Below are positions 56,090-64,000 of a DNA stretch of 64,000 nucleotides, one piece after another. The translations under genes were made by a program, and so were the position numbers. The stretch is from Triatoma infestans (lineage: Eukaryota; Arthropoda; Insecta; Hemiptera; Reduviidae): the NCBI GenBank assembly GCA_011037195.1, contig JAAEAF010014936.1, forward strand, positions 1 to 64,000. Reading direction: 5' to 3'. The first letter of the stretch is position 1. Each line of letters opens with the position of its first letter. The notes under the pieces were generated by a model that was not told the DNA's origin, searched no databases, and saw only the letters and a program-made list of their open reading frames with translations.

Positions 56090-57250
56090 TATATAATGAA
56101 ATAAATGCTGTTCATCATTTTCCTGAAGATCTTCAGCAATACACCGATATTTTAACGGCCTGCATTGAACATTTTTTTCTCAACAACTTCACCTCCTTAT
56201 ATTAAATCCTAGCAGAAAAACCCGTGGTTTAACTGTTTCCAAGCTAGAAAAAATCCTTCAGGCTCTTGAAGAACAAATTCCATGTTAGTGAAAAGTGCAT
56301 CTCGCGCAGCCAATAAAATGTTTGGATTTCTTTGCAATAGCATTAAAAATGAATACTACTTCTCCTTATGTAATCAATTTAAAGCAGCTACAGACTCTAA
56401 ATAGTTCTGGAGCTTAGTTAATGTTTTAGCCGAAAGAAATTTATTTATGCTAATAATATATCTGTGGATACGGTAGTGTCCCACTTCAGAAAATACCTGA
56501 ACCCTACTTATCTTCTATTACTTCATATGCCATTATTTCTTATATTTTGGACTCTCCTTTTTCTCTTAATGAGCTTCTTTCTGTTGTCTCTAATCTTAAA
56601 AATAATAAGGACCCTGGACCTGATAATGTCGAATTTTATAAAAATTCGTCCCCTCTGCTTTATAGATTGACTCTGATTCCGCTTTTGATAATGTTTTAAT
56701 TTTTAACTAGTCTCATGAATCTTAACCTCTTAGAAAAAAGCAAAAAAAAGTTTTGTTATTTTGAATTCTGCTCTTTTCTTAAAGCTCAAATTTCACTTTG
56801 GTATATCCTCCAAATTTCTGAAGGTTTTAAAGAACTTATATTCTTCATTTAACAATAGAGACAGAGTCCTTTAGAATCCTATAACCTTCACTTACACTTA
56901 AAATACTGCCTCAAAATTTTTTATCTCAACCCGACTACCGCCTTCTAAAAATTGTTTCCCTTCAAGTTATTAGATACAAAGTTTATTGGTTTAAACTAGG
57001 CATTACCAGTTAGACTTTCGATAACCTTCCTAATTAGTCTGGAGAGCTTTTACAACTTTCAAATGTCATTACTAAGACACGTCTGGAGGAATCTGTAGGC
57101 TATGCAACAGTTTCCGAACGTTTTTTGTTGTATAGGGTTCTAATTTCGGAACGACGGGATAAGGTTACTATCTCCTTCTCTGAGAACTTGAACCACTCTT
57201 AACTTCACTGGCTGTTTCGGCTGAGGGGGGAAATAGTTGTATTTGATATA
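56090..57250 (+). pseudogene. Decayed non-LTR element (endonuclease linker and RT start)
   Basis: PWFNCFQARKNPS-like linker (near 56230) and ASRAANKMFGFLCNSIKNEY are followed by SPFSLNELLSVVSNLKNNKD with PGPDNVEFYKNSSP (56550-56660), the first RT block. Later sequence is too damaged to place. An A/T-rich end with AATAAAGTATTATTATTA lies near 57790-57810. Confidence 0.6.
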
Positions 57251-58341
57251 ATTAATTTAATTCTAGACGAGATCCTGATTTAGAATTTATTGTGTTAGCT
57301 TTGTAATTTCAATACCCGCGAAGAGTTATATCTTTTTTTGGGGAATGTGCGCTACTGACAGAATTTAGAATTATTTACTTTGATAAGAGCAATCTTCGAG
57401 GGAAGAAATTATTGCCTTCTTCACTGGACGAGTTCATTCTCGTTCTTGATCCACTATGCTCGAAATGCTTGGAAAGTAAGGTGTGATTGGTTAACAGATT
57501 CTTCATAGGTAAATTACTATTATATATCTTATTTAGATCTATTAAATATATGCTTAAATATTACTTAATCATAATATTAAACTGTAGTTTAATTTAGATA
57601 AAGTTAATATTTATAATTCCTAAAAATTTTTGAAATTATATTATGTAATATTATAATAGTCAGTTATACTTCTGTTTGTCATACTTAATATTAGAAATCA
57701 AGTTTTATTCCTATTTTTTTTTCCCAAATGGCAGACGGCTTCAGCCATGCCAAATATACTTATCATTATTATTACGAATTAATTTTTCAAAATAAAGTAT
57801 TATTATTAATATTATTATCGTAGTAATGTATGCAATAATTCCCAAACTTCTATGCCCATGGACCCCTTCTTATAGCGAAAACCTGACCATGAACCCCTAA
57901 GTGAAATAACTCTACATAACTGCATAATAGAAACATTACCAACTTAACTTTGATGTCTTGAATGGTAAAAAAGGTGGAGTAAAAATAAAATATAAATACA
58001 CATTTTGTTATTTAAAATAGTATTTATTGAAATTGTAACTTTCGGTTTAAAATACAAAAATATTATTTTTTTCAGGCTATAAAATTGGTATATCGTTTTT
58101 GTAACCAGAATTTGTGGTGTCCTTGTTCTTTGTTCTTTTCATATTTAGTATTATTTCTTTATTAAGCGGTTAGCTATTTTAATTCATAAGTAGGCATCTC
58201 TTAGAAACTCTATTATTTACAATTGTGTTTTTTATCTTATATTTTTTGTTCTGTCGTCAGTTCTATACTGAGTTGAGAAGTTTACTTGTTCAAAATGTAA
58301 TTATGTTAAACCCCTCCTTACTATGGATCAATGTATCCCAA

Positions 58342-58378
58342 AAACAATAAATAAATAAATAAATAAATAATAATAAAT
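58342..58378 (+). repeat. (AATA)n microsatellite
   Basis: Repeated aataaataaat units, possibly a retroelement tail. Confidence 0.7.
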
Positions 58379-58809
58379 GTTACAGTATGTAAAAAGTTCC
58401 AAACAAATTAATAAGCAATAAATGGAAATTACATGCTTCATCTTATGTATATAAAAAAATAACCATCATTTACAAAAGAGCCATTCTAAGATCACTGGTT
58501 GCCAAAAGCCCAAATTTCAGTTTGTTTTGTTATAATATCATGCAAATAAGTTTTTTTTAAAAATTTTGTTATTATATTTATTAGCTAGATAACTTAACCT
58601 TCTATTGGGCAGAAACCTGGCCTCTCAGGCATTGAGACGACAGGGCTGGGAAAATTAATTTTCCACATAGTATGCACAATTCTACATGTGTATTTAATTA
58701 AACCCTACATTTTTTATATAAATACTTAGCTAATCAGCTTCAAAAGCTGGCTACTATTTTGTGTTTTATAAATGTTGACATTTGAAACCACCAGTTTAGG
58801 ATGTCATAA

Positions 58810-60460
58810 ACTTTTTATTTATTTATTTATTTATTAAATTTTAACAACAAACGGTGTAAGCCTTATGGTTGAAGTCATTACATACATACAATTAAAAGTA
58901 AAGTAATACATGCTCATATTAACACTTCATGTAATGCAAAAATGTTTTCTTAAAAAGTCCAGATGCCATTTGAAAGCCCACATCACCAGGAATATACTCA
59001 TTCCATGACCTGCATAATCTACAAATGACGTCAGCATTGAACAGCGCAGTAGTCTTAAAGGCAGGGACCACGAAATGCGAAGTACTGCGCAAGCAGCGAG
59101 GTGGCACATGAAAAGGATTGGCAGCAAGTAGCTCCATGCAATCAATTTCGCCATTCAAGAGCTTCTTCAAGAATAAAAGCCCAGCATTTCGTCTTCTAGA
59201 CTCTAAAGAGCATAAATAAGTAGCACCGCTGGGTAACCTTTTTTTAAAAGTCCTGATGAAACGGTTTTGTATAGCTTCCAGTCTGACTATATCCTTCTTG
59301 GTGTAAGGACACCAAACCAATGACGCGTACTCAAGAAGGCTTCTGACATATGCATTGTACACAGTTAGCACCGCTTTGGGATCTCTAAGATCACAAGTGT
59401 GCCTTAATACAAAACCCAGTGCTCTCGATGCTTTCCTGCAAACATATTCAAACTGTTTTGTGAAAGACAGGTCATGACTCAGAGTAACTCCTAAATCCAT
59501 AACGTTACGAGTCCTCTCCAATGGTTTGCCATCAATGAGGTACTGATAAGATATACAAGTCTTTTTGCGATAAAAAGAAATGACTTGGCATTTTTTAACA
59601 TTTAGCTCCATGCCATTACTGCAGCACCAGCCAGAAATAATGCGGAGGGTGTCTTGAATTATAATGCAGTCCGACTGGGAAGCAACTTTCTGGAAGAACT
59701 TCAAGTCATCCGCAAATGCCAGTACCTCAACATCCGAGATCCTTAGTAGAAGATCATTAATAAAAATTAGGAATAGCCACGGTCCAAGGTGTGATCCTTG
59801 AGGTACACCAGATACAACATCAAACCAACGTGATAGCTCCGAATGCCACTTCACCCGGCATTTTCTACCACGAAGATAATCTTCAAACCATTTCAGCATA
59901 GGACCACACAAGCCTAGCAACTCCAGTTTCTTCACCAACAAGGAGTGGGGCACACGGTCAAAAGCCTATCTGAAATCAGTATAAACCACATCAACCTGGA
60001 AGCCATTACTAATTTCACCTACTAAAAAATGAAGAAATGAAGCCAAGTTTGTAACCGTAGAGCGTTGACTTAAGAATCCATGCTGTTTCGATGAAATAAC
60101 CCCTCTAAATATACTTAAGTGCTCCAACAGTATAATTTCAAAAAGCTTGGCGAATACGTTCATAATAGAAATCGGTCTGTAATCTTCAATATTCTGAGGG
60201 TTATTCACCTTAGGTATAGGAACCGAATAAACATGCTTCCAAAGAGTAGGAAAAACACCAGATGCAAGGGAAAGGTTAAACAACAATGTAATAGGTACTA
60301 CTAGCGACGGGGCGCACTCAAAAAAAAATTTTGCAGGAAAACCATCAGGTCCAGGACTAGAAGTAAGTTTCAGTGCAACAATCTTCTCAAAAACTTCTTT
60401 TTCAGAAACTTGGATGCAGGAAAGCGTAGAGCTAGACGAAAAGAATTGAAGTTCATTGCA
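58810..60460 (-). pseudogene. CR1/Jockey-like reverse transcriptase, one nonsense codon
   Basis: This copy keeps a nearly continuous RT on the minus strand. It has SSPGPDGFPAKFFFECAPS (60340), DYRPISIMNVFAKLFEIILL, ISSKQHGFLSQRSTVTNLAS, then YTDFR followed by TAG (59966-59968) where the RT block continues AFDRVPHSLL, then GVPQGSHLGPWLFLIFIND (near 59800), the catalytic FADD of AFADDLKFF and LLEYASLVWCPYTKKD (near 59330). It ends FLHYMKC at 58919. The AATA-rich 3' tail is at 58815-58836. It is 5' truncated near 60460. Confidence 0.87.
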
Positions 60461-61116
60461 GCGTAAAATTCATTATAAAATTATTTTAATTTAATATTCC
60501 ACATACACTCTCTGATAGAGCTCCTAAAACATTCACATAGACATGTTCAAAGTAAAAGTTTCAATTGTACACATACTTCTGTGGTATAAATGAGAAAATT
60601 CAATATTTTCCTAGGTGCTTTTATTTCAGTAGTGTGACCAAAAAAAAAAAAAAATTAAAACAAGAAAAAAGATAAGAGAAATTAAGGTTCTAGTATGTTT
60701 ATAATATATTTTCAACTTCAATTCTGAAATACATTTTCAATAGTCAGGATAGTCAGGAAAAACAAGAAAACACAGCTAGCTAATGGTACAAGACAAGACA
60801 AAATGGATCAAGACAGGCTATTTTTACCCACTACACTTGACATTTGTGTGTAATAAAATAAATAAATTCTTTGTCCAGACGTAGTCCATTTTAAATAGAA
60901 CTTACTTCTAATTGAACTGGCACAAACCGGGTAATAGAAAGACCATGCAATCCTCCCGTGGGACAATACAATCAGTTTATGGGTAAAGCAACACTTTAAA
61001 ATACAAGAAATTGGTTTTCTAAATGGAAAGCTTGAACTGCATCTCACCACACAAATTCTATAGCCATTTTAATAAATTCGTAAATAATATAATATTATTC
61101 TTACTTAATAACCTGT

Positions 61117-62177
61117 AGACTCTGTGATTTTGACGAGGCTGAGGATTGGACATACACGTGTGACCCATGGGCACCTCCTTATTGGCGGAAGAAGGCCGAG
61201 GTGCTCTCGATGCCGAGAAAGGCTATCGGTGGCGCACGGGTTGGAAGGGTGTCAGGCTCTGCGCACTCAGAGAGAAAGGGCAGGCCTGCCACATGACAAG
61301 CGCGCTATTCTACAAGAGGGTTCTCCTTATATAAAGAGGCTATTTGATTTCTTAAAGGATATTAATTTGTATAGAAATATCTAAGTTAGTAGCTAGATTA
61401 GGTTAGGTTAATTAAACTTGGGTGAAGGAATATCGAGTACTTTCCCCTCGTATTAATGTATATATTAGTGTGAATGTATTTATTAGTGCGATTGTATTTA
61501 TTGGCGAGAATGCTTTTATGTGTGAATGTATTTATTGGCGAGACTGTTAGGGCAAATGTTTAGCTTAGGCTTTTTATTTCGGGGTAGAAAGAAATTTTAT
61601 AAAAGTATTTCAACCCTATTAGGTTTAGATTAACATTAGGATTAGTTCACTTAAGGGTGTGCAGGAATATTTGTTAAAAGTACTGCACACCCAAAATAGA
61701 ATAGTTTACAGTGAGCAAATAGCCTCTTTAGGATAGGTTATATAGATATTTCAGGATAGTTTCTTGCTTATATTACATAAAAATTTATCTGCATGCAAAA
61801 ATTCCACATTTAAATGATGCAAATAGATCCAGAATTTTCATATTAAATTTTATATGTATAATTATTAATATATAATATTTATATTTAAATAAGATAGTTA
61901 AAAAAGATTTAATTAAAAAAGGGATGGCACAACAAGAGATGATCCACACTCCCCCTCGTCGACATGATCGATGAAATAAGAGGGGATGTGTGGTACCCTA
62001 TTCAATAACCTTGGGCTCCTCATGCCTTGCTAGACAAGGCACTGATCTGGACGCCACAAAGGTTGAATATGTGCCATCCAAGCTCGTGCGGACCGAGTGG
62101 AGAACGAATCAAACTGAGGGGCGCTAATAACCTTGGAAGTTGATGCGCCAAAAAAAAAAACAAAAAAAAAAAAAAAA
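61117..62177 (+). pseudogene. 5'-truncated non-LTR element: RNase H end and 3' UTR
   Basis: The frame from 61124 starts ILTRLRIGHTRVTHGHLLIG, then CSRCRERLSVAHGLEGC, and ends IKRLFDFLKDINLYRNI at 61384. This is the RNase H/zinc-binding C terminus of an I-like ORF2. A 0.8-kb 3' UTR follows, ending ggaagttgatgcgcc and a poly(A) at 62149-62177. It is a 5'-truncated insertion. Confidence 0.8.
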
Positions 62178-63480
62178 TAGCTGTATACTAAATAACTTAC
62201 TTGTGTAATTATTTATTTAATAACATAATCCATACATAAATAATAAACATACATAAAAAATATTATGATAATAAGTATCATAATAAAAAATAGAGCATGT
62301 TACATTTATGTGGCATATGCGAGATAAATAGCCTCTATCCATTACTAGGAAGGGGGTAAACAATAAAAAAAAAAAATAATATTTGTATAATTACTTCCTT
62401 TATTTTCATATTTTAACAACTTAATCCAAATTTGCAATTTGTATGGAACATTTATGCCTCCTAATGTTTATAAATACTGAGTGTTAATCAATTATATAAT
62501 GCTCTCTCAAAAACTATCTTAAAAGAAATTGTGTAAATATCGTAAATGATCAGGTCACTTATTTTAAGGTCAGGCTGGGCTGAGGTAATTTAAAAAACGC
62601 AGCTTTAGAGTCCATGCTATGTAAAAGATGTATCATAATCTAGATAAATTTTACTATTTTTAAGATTAACTTTTGTTATAGTAACTACCTCTCGCCTGCA
62701 ACTATTCAAGAAAATCTCTAACTGCATGAGTGAAATAGTATGAATAGTATTATTTTCATTATTAGTAGATGTATTATTTATTCCGATGAATGCAACTAAT
62801 ATTTATGAATTTATATGTCTATAAGTTACAAAAATTTAAATTCAAGATACATATTGGTTCTACTTGTATCAATTTGAAGGGAAATTGATAATGGGAGTCT
62901 TGTTTCTCAAAACGTTTTTATTATTGAAGCTTTTTTTCGGAAGTTTACTGTTTCCATCCACAGAGAGTATACCCTAATTTTTCAAACGAAACAAGAACAA
63001 TAAATGATAAGCTTATGGTACTATAAATTATGTATAACAATAAAATGTGTCTGATTCAATGTTATTATTGTTTTCATATTTTGTATTAAACATAAAGCTT
63101 AATTAAATATGATAATTGAAATTAAGCTTAATAAATTGAAATAAGGCTTAATATTCATTGTTTTTTCCCTTTTGAAAATAATAGTGCATTTTCTCTGTGG
63201 ATGAGCAATAAACCATGGGAAAAGCTTGGATAGTGGTCAAAATTAGAAGTTCTTGCAAAAAAGTGGACTGCATAAATCATTTCCCTTTAATTTTGAAATA
63301 TGTTCCATGTTTTTTATTACTTCTTACATATTTTTTTAATCACTTTCATTAAGTGAGTGTGGAAATTACGAAATACATATGTAAAGCTGATTTCCGAAAA
63401 TTTAGAAGGAAACTAAATTCGACAAATGACTGTGTTACAATACCTTAATGTTATCCGGGTATTTGATCTGCCACAGTAGG
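62178..63480. other. Flank, no gene recognised
   Basis: AT-rich sequence with only short open frames. Confidence 0.5.
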
Positions 63481-63499
63481 TATGTGCTTGTTTTCATTC

Positions 63500-63910
63500 A
63501 ATAAAGACCGGTTTCGGATTTAGTCAGAAACTGGAGCCAAATGGTTTGAGGGAGTATTTTTACTCACATACGGTGAAACTTCCCTATGTTTCTAGAGAAA
63601 GATATTCTGTCGCGGAACCTCATTCAAGTCCAACCAGCGCGTCCTCGTCGCGGCTCTGGAAACATCTGCGCTCCACTTTTGTGGGATGGCCAAGCTGGTG
63701 GGCGAATGCAGGGGGGTAGCCTTCGGGCTATTTGGGAACTTAGCACTCCCACGTACCTCAGCTACAATTACAGACTAACAAGTGCAGCGGTGCCCCGTCA
63801 GGAGTGTGAGTTGGTAGAAACTTTTCTGCCCTCTGTTTGGGTTGCCACATTTTATGTGCGGCCTGAATCTCTTGCAGCGAATTCTTTTGTTGCGGAGCCT
63901 CTGTAGGCGT
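63500..63910. other. GC-richer segment with an uncharacterised open frame
   Basis: gaccggtttcggatttagtcag at 63508 resembles the foldback-MITE core. A plus-strand open frame of 106 codons follows (63586-63906). It contains LIQVQPARPRRGSGNICAPL and ECELVETFLPSVWVATFYVR. Base composition is more balanced than its surroundings. No protein family is recognised; it could be the edge of a mobile element cut by the window. Confidence 0.3.
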
Positions 63911-64000
63911 TCATGCTGCATCACTTACACTTAAACGCCTTAACATCATACACCTACACATTCCTACACGCCAGTGGCATGTGCTGGTGCCACACACATG

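Noticed and set aside
61400..61420. TTAGG telomere-like repeat
   Set aside because: Only two units are present within unrelated 3' UTR sequence.

Overview
This is an AT-rich eukaryotic genomic window, most likely from an insect. It holds one large host gene surrounded and interrupted by transposable elements. The evidence for an arthropod is an intron-rich gene with GT-AG introns, non-LTR retrotransposons of Jockey/CR1, RTE and I/R1-like types, a Ty3/gypsy element and many foldback MITEs. The order cannot be fixed from the sequence.

The host gene is a KIF21-type kinesin (kinesin-4 family; Drosophila relative Klp31E) on the + strand, from 17928 to 48856 or 52489. I could place 23 internal exons plus two alternative terminal exons, and every junction agrees in phase. 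They encode the motor domain (from just before the IRPQ stretch), a long coiled coil, an acidic/proline-rich linker and a C-terminal WD40 propeller: about 1,507 or 1,479 residues are visible. The short first exon, about 15 residues with the start codon, was not found. The two candidate last exons both begin in the same phase and each supply a last propeller strand, so they look mutually exclusive.

Bases 1-17900 hold mobile-element remains: a 3' RNase H end of a non-LTR element (1-539, minus), an RT fragment (about 600-860, minus), a DNA element with about 205-bp inverted repeats built of about 70-bp subrepeats (2377-3685), an I/R1-like two-ORF element (4700-8611), a long stretch without recognisable genes, a foldback MITE (13581-13917) and a decayed Jockey element (13925-16100).

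Within the kinesin introns sit an RTE-like element (26915-30456) with a possible SINE beside it, several foldback MITEs, short fragments of non-LTR 3' ends, and a gypsy element (43198-47265) that has split an older MITE. Bases 52490-64000 contain further MITEs, a possible solo LTR, a decayed RT region, a CR1/Jockey-like RT with one nonsense codon (58810-60460), a 5'-truncated RNase H-bearing element with poly(A) (61117-62177) and an uncharacterised tail.

The most notable non-genic signal is a recurrent fold, CTGAnGA + 1 nt + stem-loop + GAAAC (often followed by CGGTC), found in several unrelated-looking MITE families across the window. It closely resembles a hammerhead ribozyme core but is offset by one nucleotide.
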